24,586 bases of DNA from Haplomitrium mnioides (lineage: Eukaryota; Marchantiophyta; Haplomitriopsida; Calobryales). Positions 1-9,268 of the stretch are shown one piece after another. The stretch lies in the NCBI GenBank assembly GCA_049999725.1, contig JBNGIS010017820.1, positions 1 to 24,586 of the forward strand, in the 5' to 3' direction. The first letter of the stretch is position 1, and each line of letters starts with the position of its first letter. A model generated the notes under the pieces. That model was not told the DNA's origin. It saw only the letters and a program-made list of their open reading frames with translations, and searched no databases. The position numbers and the translations under genes are program-made.

Positions 1-784
1 GTCGTGCAAAGTAGAGCCCTATGGAGGAAGTCGCACAATTGGCATCGTAGAAGGATGGGTTTATCGAATGGAGGTTCACATGTCATATTATCCAAATGCC
101 TCGGATTTGGAGAAAGGATTGTTTGCAAGATCATTCTTAACAAAGTATGCATCAATATGGCTACAAGGTTGGGAGCGACAGAAAAATACACGAGGAGAAC
201 AACTTTTGTGGAGCAGTTTAAAAGAAGGTTTGCTTCAAAATTTTAAAGCGGTGGATTCTATATTGACCGCAAGAACGAAACTTTGAGAGCTGGAGCAACA
301 AGGAAGTGTTGCAAGATACATTGAGGAATTTCAAAGCTTGCAAGTTCAAATCCAAGATATGAGTCTAGCGGAGGCCCTTGACAAATTTTTGCAAGGGTTA
401 AAGAGAAAGATTAGAGGAGAGGTTATGATACGCAACCCAAAAGACGTAAATGAAGCCATTTCATTTGCTCAATGAATTGAAGTGACACTAGGAATTGTGC
501 AAACTGGAGGAAACTATAGCCCCATGCCTATGGAGTTGGAGAATATAAGAAGAAGAGAATTTCATCGCCCAAATCACCAACAAGGGGGACCACAACACAC
601 TAATGGAAGGAGGATGGATGATTGACGAGAAACTCGAGCATGCTACAATTGTGGTCGGGTAGGACACATTGCACCAAATTGTAGAGCAGTGTGGCACAAT
701 CAAGGGCGAGTATTTCGGCGGCCTCTCCATAATGTCAACAATGAAGGGGATGAAGAAGGTCAGGGAAATGATTGGCACCAGTAA
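1..784 (+). pseudogene. Gag of chromovirus A, 5'-truncated, broken
   Basis: Capsid-nucleocapsid precursor that would package element RNA into virus-like particles. One frame is followed from about position 2 to a TAA at 782-784. It contains the capsid-type stretch LARTKL (about 268-283), a following ARYIEEFQSL segment, and a CCHC zinc knuckle at 641-682 (C-x2-C-x4-H-x4-C, CYNCGRVGHIAPNC), the RNA-binding motif of nucleocapsid. In-frame TGA codons at 284-286, 473-475 and 623-625 interrupt it. The first two sit where arginine is usual in such Gags, consistent with CGA to TGA. The N-terminus lies beyond the left edge. Family assignment rests on the knuckle and the downstream pol. Confidence 0.85.
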
Positions 785-1500
785 GAAAACCTCGTGGTTC
801 TGCTGGAATGAAGAAAAAAGGCAAGGAAAGCATCTATTATATTAAAAAACAGAAAAATGGAGGGTTAATTGTGGTTGATGGATGGATGGAAGGATCTGCA
901 ATAAGAGTTTTGGTGGACTCCGGAGCAGAAGAAAATTACTTATCACGAGCGATAGCATCGAAGTTGAAGTTTCCCCTTGAAAAAGAAGAGCACGAAGTGG
1001 TGGAAATGGCAAATGGCCAAAGCAAATCTATTGAACAACTATCTCAAAGTATAGCTTTACATATGGGTAACTATAAAGAGAAGTTGGAGTGGAAGATCAC
1101 AACATTGGCAAGATATGACGCTATTCTTAGAATGAAATGGTTACGAAGATATAATCCGCAAGTAGATTGGAGAAAGAAGACACTCATGATGTCTCAATGG
1201 AAGATTTGGGGAGGTCGAGTACGATCTCATTCAAGACACCTACCTCTATATGTGATTGGAGCAAATGCGATCAAAAAGCAAGATATGGTGTTTTTAGGAC
1301 TCATACGTGAGCTCACTATTGACAAGGAGGACTCAAATCATAACGTTCCACATGAATTTCAAGGTGTTTTGAAGGAGTTTAAAGACGTTTTTCCCAATGA
1401 TTTGCCCAAGGGTTTGCCTCCAAAACGATGCATTGATCACAAGATTGAGGTCATTCCATGAAGTACTCCACCGTGCAAAGCACCATATCGCTTGCCTCCC
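772..1500 (+). pseudogene. Aspartic protease and linker of chromovirus A
   Basis: Retropepsin-like domain that would cleave the Gag-Pol precursor. The active-site motif VDSGAEENYLS is visible, with the catalytic Asp codon at 916-918. DSG instead of DTG is common in plant Ty3/gypsy elements. The frame is one base back from Gag and is open only from 772, so the Gag-Pol join is either a lost frameshift site or a small indel; I cannot tell which. Near the end, the segment [15 protein letters not shown] (about 1378-1422) is the usual lead-in to RT. A TGA at 1459-1461 and a 1-base insertion near 1501 separate it from RT. Confidence 0.85.
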
Positions 1501-1501
1501 T

Positions 1502-2353
1502 CATGAATTGGAGGAATGCAAATATCAGATTACGGAATTGTTGGAAAAAAGATTCATTAAACCAAGCATTTCTCCTTATGGTGCACGAGTACTCTTTGTG
1601 AAAAAGAAGGATGGGAGTATGAGGATGTGCATTGACTATCGAGCACTCAATCAACAAACGGTGAAAAATAAATATCCATTGCCAAGGATGGATGACTTAT
1701 TTGATCAACTTCAAGGAGCAAATTACTTTACAAAATTGGATTTGAGAAGCGAATACAATCAAATCCGAATTGCGGAAAGTGATGTGCAGAAAACAACGTT
1801 TCGAAGTCGATACAAGCATTTTGAATATCTTATTATGCTTTTTGGATTAACCAATGCTCCTGCAACATTTATGGATCTTATGAATGATATTTTTCGATCG
1901 TATTTGGATAAGTTTGTTATTGTCTTTTTGGATGATATTCTCATTTACAACAAGAGTCTTCAAGAGCATCAACAACATCTTCGTACAGTATTAAAGGTAC
2001 TTCGGAACCACAAGCTATATGTGAAGATGTCCAAATATGAAATTGGAAAGAGGGAGTTTGACTACTTGGGTCACCGTGTAAGTGCATCAGGAATCCAAGT
2101 TATGGATGAAAAGGTGGAGGCAATTCAGAAGTTGGAAGCTCCTAGTGATCAAACACAACTAAGGGGGTTCTTGGGGCTAACCGGGTTTTATCGGCGATTT
2201 GTGAAAGGTTTTGCACAAATAGGAGAACCATTAACAAAGTTGCTCAAGAAAAGTCACACATGGTCATGGGGAGCTGCAGAAGAGTTGGCATTCCAAGCAT
2301 TGAAGAAATCACTTCTTCATGCTCCTATTCTTAAATGGTATGATTCTAAATGA
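1502..2353 (+). pseudogene. Reverse transcriptase of chromovirus A
   Basis: RNA-dependent DNA polymerase that would copy element RNA into cDNA. Readable blocks include [20 protein letters not shown], the first catalytic Asp in [13 protein letters not shown] (Asp codon 1739-1741; the family usually has RSGY/RxGY, here E), [11 protein letters not shown], and the FLDD active site with the two Asp codons at 1931-1936. [17 protein letters not shown] (about 2168-2218) marks the connection towards RNase H. The frame begins after a 1-base shift at 1501 and ends at TGA 2351-2353, where arginine is likely ancestral. Active-site aspartates are intact; the gene is dead because of the breaks around it. 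Confidence 0.93.
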
Positions 2354-2700
2354 CCAATCAAACTTTCGGTGGATGCATTGGGAAAGGCTATTGGCAGAGT
2401 GTTGCAACAAGAATGGGAGGATGGTTGGCATCCTATTGCCTTCTTTTCTAGGAAGTTGAGCAACACTGAGAAAAACTACACACTACAGAGCGGGAAGAAT
2501 TGGCGATTGTGCTATCAACCAAACATTGGAAGCATTGTTTGGGAGATAAGGAGTTTATTATCAAAACTGACCATAAACCTCTAATCTATCTAGAAACTCA
2601 AAAGGAGCTCTCAAAGCAACGAATTCGTTGGGTGGAGTGGCGACAATAGTTCCATATGAAGATGGTCTATGTGGAAGGAAAATGACAAATTGCAGATTCC
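2354..2700 (+). pseudogene. RNase H of chromovirus A, frameshifted
   Basis: RNase H would degrade the RNA strand of the RNA-DNA hybrid. The first part reads in the RT frame: LSVDALGKAIGRVL with the catalytic Asp, then GWHPIAFFSRKLS. About 2480-2484 a single base is missing compared with copy B, after which a different frame continues with EREELAIVLSTKHWKH (catalytic Glu region) and KTDHKPLIYLETQKEL (Asp region). TAG at 2647-2649 and TGA at 2683-2685 break the C-terminal part; the matching codons in copy B are sense. Copy B (4781 onward) supports the placing of the deletion. Confidence 0.88.
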
Positions 2701-3707
2701 TTGACCTGGATGCCTCAACTCAACATCTTGTCAGAAATCACAATTCATCCTACTTGGTGGACGGAAATGTTGGCTGCAACAAAAGAAGATGAGGAGATCA
2801 TTGCCGCACAACAAAAGAATATAGTAAAAGAGTTAAGAGGATTGATTTTCTTCCAAGGCAAGGTATGGGTTCCTAATAGTGTTAAGCTTCGCTCTAAGGT
2901 TTTGTATGAAGCATATGATTCGGCAATTGGTAGACATGTTGGAATTGAGAAAACTTTGGACAATCTTCAACGATTCTATTATTGGCCTAAAATGCATCAA
3001 GATGTGGAGACCTATGTTCGGAGTTGTTTGGCTTGTCAACAAAACAAAGCGACCAACCTTAAACGTGGAGGTTTATTACAACTGTTGCCAATCTCGAATC
3101 GGCGATGGGAACATGTGAGTATGGATATTGTGTGTGAGTTACCACGTACTTCTACGGGTTATGATGCTATTGTTGTTTTTGTGGATAAACTGAGCAAAAT
3201 GATTCATATTCGTCCGACTACCAAATCAGTGACAACACCGGAGTTGGCACGTATTTATTTGGAAGCTGTCTACTCTCATCATGGTATCTCCAAAGTGATT
3301 ATCTCCGACCGCGACACTCAATTTACCGGCATATTTTGGCGCACAATATTTGGTCTTCTCAAAACCAAATTGGCTATATCCACTACTTATCACCCTGAAT
3401 CGGATGGTCAAACTGAACGGGCCAACCGCACTATTGAAGACATGTTGCGGGCTTTTACTTTGGAAGAACAAGAAGAATGGGATTAGTTGCTACCTCTGGT
3501 GGAGTTCTCTTACAATAACTCCATCAACAGCTCTACACGAGCCACGCCTTTCTTTTTGATGTATGGTGAGCATCCAACTACTCTATCTAATCTTCATCCT
3601 ACATCGACCTCTAAGAGTCCAGCTGCCGATGATTTCCTCCATCGGCTACACTATGGCATCCAACGCGCTAAGGAAAAACTTGAAGTTGCTCGTAATCGCC
3701 AAAAAAA
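2701..3707 (+). pseudogene. Integrase zinc-binding and DDE core of chromovirus A
   Basis: Integrase would insert the cDNA into the host genome. The zinc-binding HHCC part is recognisable (GRHVGIEKT ... SCLACQQNK), but the first zinc His is Tyr here (YEAYDSA, about 2908), while copy B has EAHDSA, so the finger is probably damaged. The catalytic core follows: Asp in SMDIVCEL (3124-3126), Asp in ISDRDTQF (3307-3309) and Glu in DGQTERAN (3415-3417), with the usual 35-residue spacing between the last two. TAG at 3484-3486 replaces a likely Gln codon. A run of seven A at 3701-3707 holds a 1-base loss that shifts the frame before the GPY/F region. Confidence 0.93.
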
Positions 3708-4196
3708 TATGCTAATGCTTATCGTCGCGAAGTGACCTTTGCTATAGGTGACCAAGTATGGCTCTCTACATCCAATCTTCCTTTGCTTCACTCTCGTAAG
3801 CTATTTGCTTGCTTTATTGGACCATTTGCTATTTCTGCTCGTATTGGTGAATTGGCCTATCAACTTGTCTTACCTCCTCACATGAAGATTCATCCGGTCT
3901 TTCATGTCTATTTATTACATGCTTTTGTAACTCGCTCTACCACCTTCACTTGTAACCAAGAATTCTCTCCACCACTTGAGCTTATTGATGGTCATGAGGA
4001 ATTTGAGGTGGAACAGCTCTTGAAGAAACGCACACGTCGTCGAGGCCATCGTGAGATTGTAGAGTACTTGGTTCGTTGGAAAGGCTACCCTCTTTATGAA
4101 GCTACTTGGGAGCCATTGGAGAATTTGGCCAATGCATCTGCACTTGTTCACTCTTTTGAGAACTCTTTTACTTGCAATGAGGATGTTGCTTCTTAA
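3708..4196 (+). pseudogene. Integrase GPY/F module and chromodomain, element A
   Basis: C-terminal tail of the integrase. The frame opens near 3708; VTFAIGDQVWLS and FIGPFAISARIG (GPY/F module) are followed by MKIHPVFHVYLL. The chromodomain spans about 3999-4160: FEVEQLLKKRTRRRG, then YLVRWKGYP and ATWEPLENL. In chromoviruses this domain is thought to bind histone H3 methyl-lysine marks and guide integration into heterochromatin. The aromatic and WKGY/WEP positions look intact. It ends at TAA 4194-4196, overlapping the start of the polypurine tract. Confidence 0.95.
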
Positions 4197-4208
4197 AAGA
4201 GGGGAGGA
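4195..4208 (+). other. Polypurine tract of element A
   Basis: AAAAGAGGGGAGGA lies directly before the LTR start TGTAATGG at 4210. Such tracts resist RNase H and prime plus-strand synthesis in LTR retrotransposons. Copy B has the matching AAAAGGGGGGAGGA at 6564-6577. Confidence 0.88.
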
Positions 4209-4318
4209 TTGTAATGGTCACTAACTTTAGTAAGCCATAGCTAAAAATAATGTCAACTATGTCTAAAAAGCTATTACTAAGTTAGAGTAGCAAAAAGCAA
4301 TTGCTATTATAGAGAGAT

Positions 4319-4530
4319 GGACACGTGGCACGAGGAGAGAAAGTCAACGAATTAAAGTGAAAGAGGGAGTCTAGATAGACTACTTTAGAAGAGGATGAGG
4401 ACACGTGGCAAGCAGAGAATTAAAGTAAAGAGAAGGTTCTAAAGATAAGGACACGTGGCAGAAGGATAATTAAAGAGAGGGAAGGTTCTAAGGATAAGGA
4501 CACATTGCAGAAGGAGAACAAAAGTAAAGG
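4319..4530 (+). promoter_or_regulatory. Tandem G-box/ABRE-like array in LTR U3
   Basis: Three perfect CACGTG G-boxes in the context GGACACGTGGCA at 4322-4327, 4402-4407 and 4452-4457, and a decayed fourth (CACATT) at 4501. Spacings are 80, 50 and 49 bp; the last units share a repeat of about 50 bp including TAAAG...GAAGGTTCTAA(A/G)GATAAGG. The core ACACGTGGC is the classic plant G-box bound by bZIP and bHLH factors and is also the ABRE core. A role in stress- or ABA-driven element transcription is inferred. Confidence 0.75.
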
Positions 4531-4636
4531 GTGGTCCAATTAGAGTGAGAGAGAAAAGAGGGGTCCAATTAGAAGAGGATAGAAAAGGAACCTATGGGGT
4601 TCCTCCACCTATGTAAGCAAAGTGCTTTCTCTCAAG

Positions 4637-4645
4637 TATATAAAG
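4637..4645 (+). promoter_or_regulatory. LTR TATA box, element A
   Basis: TATATAAAG lies about 180 bp downstream of the last perfect G-box and is conserved in the sister LTR at 7039-7047 within the same context (TCAAG upstream, GAG(A/G)GTGCC downstream). It is the probable core promoter for element RNA. Confidence 0.7.
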
Positions 4646-4780
4646 AAGAGAGAGTGCCTTGTTTGGCATCTCTTACCTTGTGGGTTCTTGAAGTTCTTGT
4701 ACGCTTCTCTTATGCTAACTTATATGTGTTGTACTTGTGCTAACTTGTGTGTGTAATGTGGGTGTATAGTGTTACAAATA

Positions 4781-5070
4781 GTTGGCATCCTATTGCTTTC
4801 TTTTCTAGAAAATTAAACGATGCAGTGCAGAACTACCATACCACAGAACGTGAAGAATTGGCGATTGTGTTGTCAACCAAGCATTGGAAGCACTATCTCG
4901 AAGATAAGGAGTTTGTAGTCGAAACCGATCATTAGCCTCTTATCTATCTAGAAACTCAAAAAGAGCTCTCAAAAAGGCAGATTCGGTGGGCGGAGTGGCG
5001 ACAACGGTTCCATATGAAGATGGTTTATGTGGAAGGAAAATGTCAGATTGCAGATGCCTTAACACGTATG
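4781..5070 (+). pseudogene. RNase H fragment of element B
   Basis: Reads SWHPIAFFSRKLNDAVQNYH, then TEREELAIVLSTKHWKHYLED (Glu region) and VETDH at 4918-4932, where TAG 4933-4935 replaces a probable Gln. The frame goes on with PLIYLETQKEL and CQIADALTRMPQLN, the join to integrase. The N-terminal strand with the first catalytic Asp is missing. An open frame enters from the preceding LTR, so this is an accidental LTR-RNase H fusion. Confidence 0.88.
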
Positions 5071-6108
5071 CCTCAACTCAACATCATGTCTGAAATCACA
5101 ATTCATCCTACTTGGTGGACTGAAATGTTGGTTGTAGTAAAGACAAATGAAGAGATCATTGCGCACAACAAAAGAAGTTGGTGAAAGAAGTGAGAGGCTT
5201 GATTTTCTTCCAAGAAAAGGTATAGGTTCCTAATAATGTTAAGCTTCGCTCTGAAATTTTATATGAAGCTCATGATTCCGCCGTAGGAGGCCATGTTGGA
5301 ATTGAGAAGACTTTGGACAATCTTCAATGAGTTTATTATTGGCCTAAAATGCATCACGATGTGGAGGAATATGCTCGAAGTTGCTTAGCTTGTCAACAAA
5401 ACAAGGCTACCAACCTTAAACGAGGAGGCTTGTTGTAACCATTACCTATCCCCAATCACCAATGGGAGCATGTGAGTATGGATATTGTGTGTGAGCTCCT
5501 TTGTACTTCTACGGGCTATGATGCTATTGTTGTTTTTGTAGACAAGCTTAGCAAAATGATTCATATTCGTCTAACTACCAAATCAGTGACATCACCTGAG
5601 CTAGCACGAATTTATTTGGAGGCAGTTTACTCGCATCATGGCATTTCCAAAGTTATTATTTCGGATCAAGGCACTCAATTCACCAGCATGTTTTGGCACA
5701 ATGTATTTGGTCTTCTCAAAACCAAACTGGCTATGTCTACTGCTTATCACCCATAATCTGATGGTCAAACTGAACAGGTCAATTGTACCATTGAGGATAT
5801 GCTACGAGCTTTTACTTTGGAAGAACAAGTGAAATGGGGCTGGCTAGTACCTCTGGTGGAATTCTCGTACAATAACTCCATCAAAAGTTCCACACGCGCT
5901 ACACCTTTCTTTTTGATGTATGGTGAGCATCCTACCACAATCTCTAGTCTTCAACATGCATCATCATCGATCTCTAAGAGTCCAACCGTTGATGAGTTCC
6001 TCATCGTCTACACCTTGGCATTCGACGAGCTAAGAAAAAACTCGAAGTTGCTCATAACCAACAAAAGCAATATGCCGACACTCATTGTCACAAGGTGACC
6101 GTTGCTAT
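5071..6108 (+). pseudogene. Integrase of element B, broken
   Basis: Covers the zinc-binding region (EAHDSAVGGHVGIEKT with both His, then SCLACQQNK) and the DDE core: Asp in SMDIVCEL (5481-5483), Asp in ISDQGTQF (5664-5666) and Glu in DGQTEQVN (5772-5774). A 1-base deletion near 5160, TAG in place of a Trp codon near 5226, TGA 5328-5330, TAA near 5438, TAA 5754-5756 and a 1-base deletion near 6003 break it. Most of the stops fit C-to-T changes on one strand or the other. It serves as a second witness for correcting element A. Confidence 0.9.
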
Positions 6109-6565
6109 TGGTGACCAAGTCTGGCTCTCCATGTCCAATCTTCTTTTACTTCATTCGCGTAAGTTTAGTGCTCGTTTTATTGGTCCTTTTGCTATCTCTG
6201 CTCACATTGGAGAAGTTGCCTATCAGTTGGTTTTACCTTGAAGTTCTCACATGAAGATTCATCCAATCTTTTATGTCTCTTTACTTTGGGCTTTTGTCCC
6301 TCGCTCTGCCACCTTCACCAGTACCCAAGAATCCTCTCCACCACCTGAGCTTATTGATGGTCATGAAGAGTATGAGGTTGAACAACTCTTGAAGAAACGT
6401 ACGCGGCGCCGCGGTCGTCATGAGATTGTGGAATATTTGGTTCGGTGGAAAAACTACCCTCTTTATAAAGCTATTTGGGAGCCCTTGGAGAATTTGGTTA
6501 ATGCCTCTGCACTTGTCCACTCTTTTGAGAACTCTCTTACCCACAACGAGGACGTTGCCTCTTAA
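6109..6565 (+). pseudogene. Integrase tail and chromodomain of element B
   Basis: VAIGDQVWLS and FIGPFAISAHIG (GPY/F module) precede a small insertion near 6238-6246 that adds TGA and shifts the frame. MKIHPIFYVSLL resumes at 6251. The chromodomain spans about 6368-6529 (YEVEQLLKKRTRRRGR, YLVRWKNYP, IWEPLENL). It differs from copy A at two usually conserved places: WKGY has become WKNY, and the E of the EATWEP block is K. It ends at TAA 6563-6565 overlapping the polypurine tract. Confidence 0.92.
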
Positions 6566-6577
6566 AAGGGGGGAGGA
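6564..6577 (+). other. Polypurine tract of element B
   Basis: AAAAGGGGGGAGGA immediately before the LTR start TGTAATCATCC at 6579, matching the tract of element A. Confidence 0.87.
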
Positions 6578-6700
6578 TTGTAATCATCCCTAACTTTAGT
6601 AAGCAATGACCAAAAATAATGTAAGATATAGTATCAACTATGTCTAGAAAGACATTACTAAGTTAGAGTAGCAAAAGAAGATTGCCATTATATATAATTG

Positions 6701-6920
6701 GACATGTGGCAAGAGGAGAGAAAGTCAATGAATTAAAGTGAAAGAGAGAGCCTAGATTAGAACATGTGGAAAGTTGAGAATTAAAGTAAAGAGAAGGTTC
6801 TAAAGATAAGGACATATGGCAGAAGGAGAATTAAAGAGATAGAGATAAAGACATGTGACAGAAGGAGAATTAAAGAGAGATGGAAGGTTCTAAAGATAAG
6901 GACATATAGCAGATGGAGAA
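6701..6920 (+). promoter_or_regulatory. Decayed G-box array in LTR B
   Basis: Five units matching the array in LTR A, at 6703 (CATGTG), 6763 (CATGTG), 6813 (CATATG), 6852 (CATGTG) and 6903 (CATATA). No CACGTG remains. Each change is what C-to-T at the central CpG, on one or both strands, would give. Loss of bZIP binding is inferred. Confidence 0.72.
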
Positions 6921-7038
6921 TAAAAGTAAAAGGTAGTCCAATTAGAGTGAGAGAGAAAAGAGCGGTCCAATTAGAAGAGGATAGAAAAAGAACCAATAAG
7001 GTTCCTCCACCTATGTAAGCAAGGAGCTTTCTATCAAG

Positions 7039-7047
7039 TATATAAAG
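7039..7047 (+). promoter_or_regulatory. LTR TATA box, element B
   Basis: TATATAAAG in the same context as the TATA box of LTR A. Confidence 0.65.
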
Positions 7048-7160
7048 AAGGGAGAGTGCCTTGTTTGGCATCTCTTACCTTGTGAGTTTTGAAGTCTTTT
7101 TTCGCTTCTCTTGTATGTGTTGTGCTAACTTGTGCGTATGGAAGTAGTGTTGCAAGTACA

Positions 7161-8524
7161 AGCATGATGGTGTATCTTCTTTGTAGTATTGCATTTTTGG
7201 TATTTGGTTGGTTAACTCTTGTAGAGTTATCTTTAGGTTGTTACTCATTTGAAGTTTGTCTTTAAGTTTTCTTACAATTATGATTTTTGTGAACATTTTT
7301 TGGTCATAAGATTGTGCTTTTAGCATTAAATAAGAAGCTTATGGTTTATGTGAATGTGTTTATTGACAAAAGATCAAGTTTGTAACATCTAATAAAAAGC
7401 TTATAATTATTTTAACATTTTGTTTTTACATGAGGTTTAGTTTGTAGCATCTAATAAGAAGCATTTAATTTCCAAACTTGTTTTGATAAGGTTATAGTTT
7501 AATGTATTTGCAAGATAAAAATGTTGTATTTTTATTGTTTGAATTAGACAACTCGTTTTAATGTAAAATATTAAGGTTGAGCATAAGAAATGGAGTCACT
7601 TTTTAGACATTGGTGAAATGAAGAGATTGTGAGAACATTTTTGTCTTTACATTTTCAACTTGCAATTAGCAAGATGCAATAATGTATGTACTCTATATGT
7701 TTATGTTAGTGTACTTTTATTTTTAATGTGGATAATGTTTTGATTTATCTATGCTACAATCAATATGGCTAGAATAGTTGTCTAAAGTCTTATGTTAATA
7801 GTATGAGGTTTAATAAGATTGCATTTTCTTATATTAATGGTTGTGCTTGCAAGCTCTTAAATCACAAAATATAGTCAACTCACATTTTAGCATTTTGTAA
7901 ATGTTTTATAAACATAGTCCTACAATATCCAACAATAAATATAGTTTTTAGTGTCAAGTTCAAATTCAATGATGATTATTACTAGCAATATATCTCTCAC
8001 AACTCTAACAGACTTTATTGTAGTCGATATCAAAACAAACCCTCTAAAATTGTTGCTTCTATAAGCTCATATCATTCAAAGATGTTGTTCTTATACAACA
8101 AATAAAAAATATTAGAATTTGTCAAAGTAACATTCATTTTACTATTATAGCAAAGCTACTCTTATGTTTTTATAATAAACTTTCAAGTATATATAACTAC
8201 TTCAAAATAAAACTCGAGTTTGAAAAGCTTGTAATAAAACATGTTTTTGTCAAGTTATTTTATAAAAATCACAAGATTTATATAACAATATTTACAATTG
8301 AGCCATAATTGATTGGAGAATCTAAAAATCTCATCCGAGAAAGGGCTAGCTTACCATATTCTTGCAAAGTTGAACCATGTAATCATAGTTTTTTGTAATA
8401 TTGACATTGGCAAAAGAAAGTGAGTTAGCTTAAAGCCACAGTTTGATGAGATACTTAGTTTACATTAGCAAAATATAAAGAACATCATGAAATCTAGCCA
8501 ACATGTAAGTTTGCATGATAGACA
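7161..8524. other. AT-rich DNA without genes
   Basis: About 1.36 kb of AT-rich sequence between the right end of element B and the left end of the minus-strand elements. Open frames here are short and show no recognisable motif. The only structure seen is a set of three direct repeats at 7321-7470. It may be old host intergenic DNA or decayed repeats. Confidence 0.6.
7321..7470 (+). repeat. Three degenerate direct repeats, 62-bp period
   Basis: TTAGCATTAAATAAGAAGCTTA, AACATCTAATAAAAAGCTTA and AGCATCTAATAAGAAGCATT recur with the shared C of the (G/A)CAT core at 7324, 7386 and 7448, exactly 62 bp apart each time. Flanks such as TTTGT and TTTTA(A/T)T also partly match. Confidence 0.6.
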
Positions 8525-8652
8525 TGTATCGTGCACATATACATCGCTTACACAACTACATCGTCCATACATATTCTATGACATCTATAGACATACAACA
8601 AAGAATGACAAACAATTGAGTCTCATACGCATACAATGCATTAGACCCCACA
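8525..8652 (-). repeat. 126-bp terminal unit, copy 1 (end of older element)
   Basis: On the minus strand it reads TGTGGGGTCTAATGC ... GTGCACGATACA, bounded by TG...CA. It matches 10796-10921 and 11196-11321. It follows directly after the integrase tail of the older DNMT element, so it is the 3' terminus, or the last part of the 3' LTR, of that element. Between the integrase tail and this unit only a dozen or so unrelated bases remain. Confidence 0.72.
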
Positions 8653-9116
8653 ATTACCTTTATGCATGTCAAACCTGCTGGAACTTCTGCCACACTGAAG
8701 TCCATAGTGCCATCGATGTTTGGAAGGTGACAAGGTGCACAATTGTGCACATGATCCTTCCAAACCATGCCATCATGTTCCTCTAGCTATAAAACTCTCG
8801 AAGGCAGTACCTCACGTACTCACAGAATTCGGTACCTAGTAGTGACATCAAGTGTTGTGGGTATTGTCTCCTGCAAATAAACATAATCACCAGGATGAAA
8901 CTTCTGAATCCTAGTGCGATATCCATCTCCATATATGGTAGCATATCAAAAAGTATCATGATGTTGGGCAATGGCAAGGTTATCAAACCCCATGGGCATG
9001 ACTCTCTCAAACCCTTGGACTTTAGCTGAACACACTTGCACCCAAACATCTAGATCATCCATATCCACAACCATAGTGCATCATATTGAAAAGAGGAGGG
9101 TAAATTAGGGTCCCTC
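8653..9116 (-). pseudogene. Integrase C-terminal region, PHD finger lost
   Basis: Minus-strand sequence parallel to 13340-13790 of element C: FHPGDYVYL, RVREVLPS, then DGMVWKDHVHN, APCHLPNIDGTMD and PAGLTC. The last Cys corresponds to the first zinc ligand of the PHD finger in element C; right after it the sequence turns into the terminal unit, so the rest of the finger is deleted. In-frame stops occur in the RVREVLPS neighbourhood. A longer open frame at 8783-9049 is a shadow in another frame. Confidence 0.8.
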
Positions 9117-9268
9117 TCATCAATCCAAACTCGCAAAATTTGAGCCCATTTCCACCTGAATCTCACAATCCAAGTAACACCATACAAATCCATGGCTTGA
9201 CCCAGCATATGGCGTTGCTCAATCTCGGCGACAGTTGCAACAATAGTGGTACATGTGGAGAACCCCAT

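Larger units (their letters stand above)
1..4778 (+). mobile_element. Chromovirus element A (Ty3/gypsy), 5' end outside window
   Basis: A degenerate Ty3/gypsy retrotransposon in the order gag, protease, RT, RNase H, integrase, chromodomain, polypurine tract, LTR. This order, with integrase after RNase H and a C-terminal chromodomain, defines the chromovirus branch. The window opens inside gag, so the 5' LTR and primer-binding site are not seen. The coding region changes frame near 785, 1501, 2483 and 3705 and carries several nonsense codons, so it cannot make a full polyprotein. Its 3' LTR (4210-4778) abuts a second related copy in the same orientation, so it may also be read as the 5' LTR of that copy. 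Confidence 0.93.
4210..4778 (+). repeat. 3' LTR of chromovirus A
   Basis: Starts TGTAATGGTCACTAAC right after the polypurine tract and aligns along its length with 6579-7160 (shared ACTAACTTTAGTAAG near the start, CTTGTTTGGCATCTCTTACCTTGTG near the end). The right end near ...GTGTTACAAATA is estimated from the sister copy, which ends ...TTGCAAGTACA. It holds three G-boxes and a TATA box. It is followed at once by RNase H sequence, without primer-binding site, gag, protease or RT. Confidence 0.85.
4779..7160 (+). mobile_element. Chromovirus element B, 5'-deleted sister copy
   Basis: Second copy of the same chromovirus family in direct orientation. It retains part of RNase H, integrase, chromodomain, polypurine tract and 3' LTR. 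Everything upstream of the RNase H motif WHPIAFFSRKL is absent; the LTR of element A is fused to that point at about 4779. The layout LTR-internal-LTR-internal-LTR fits a tandem pair sharing an LTR, with a large deletion in the second unit, or joining by illegitimate recombination. Confidence 0.88.
6579..7160 (+). repeat. 3' LTR of element B
   Basis: Starts TGTAATCATCCCTAAC and ends about ...TTGCAAGTACA (TG...CA). It aligns with 4210-4778 but has diverged and holds one extra repeat unit in its regulatory array. TATA box TATATAAAG is at 7039-7047. Confidence 0.87.

Noticed and set aside
772-790. A programmed -1 frameshift site between gag and pol of element A
   Set aside because: The frame changes here, but no convincing slippery heptamer is visible, and single-base indels elsewhere in the element explain such shifts equally well.
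6781-7326. Minus-strand frames over LTR B, one leucine-rich and membrane-like
   Set aside because: They arise from the purine-rich LTR read in antisense; the matching stretch of LTR A does not preserve them as a protein.
8487-8786. Plus-strand frame of 99 codons
   Set aside because: Antisense shadow of the terminal unit and integrase tail.
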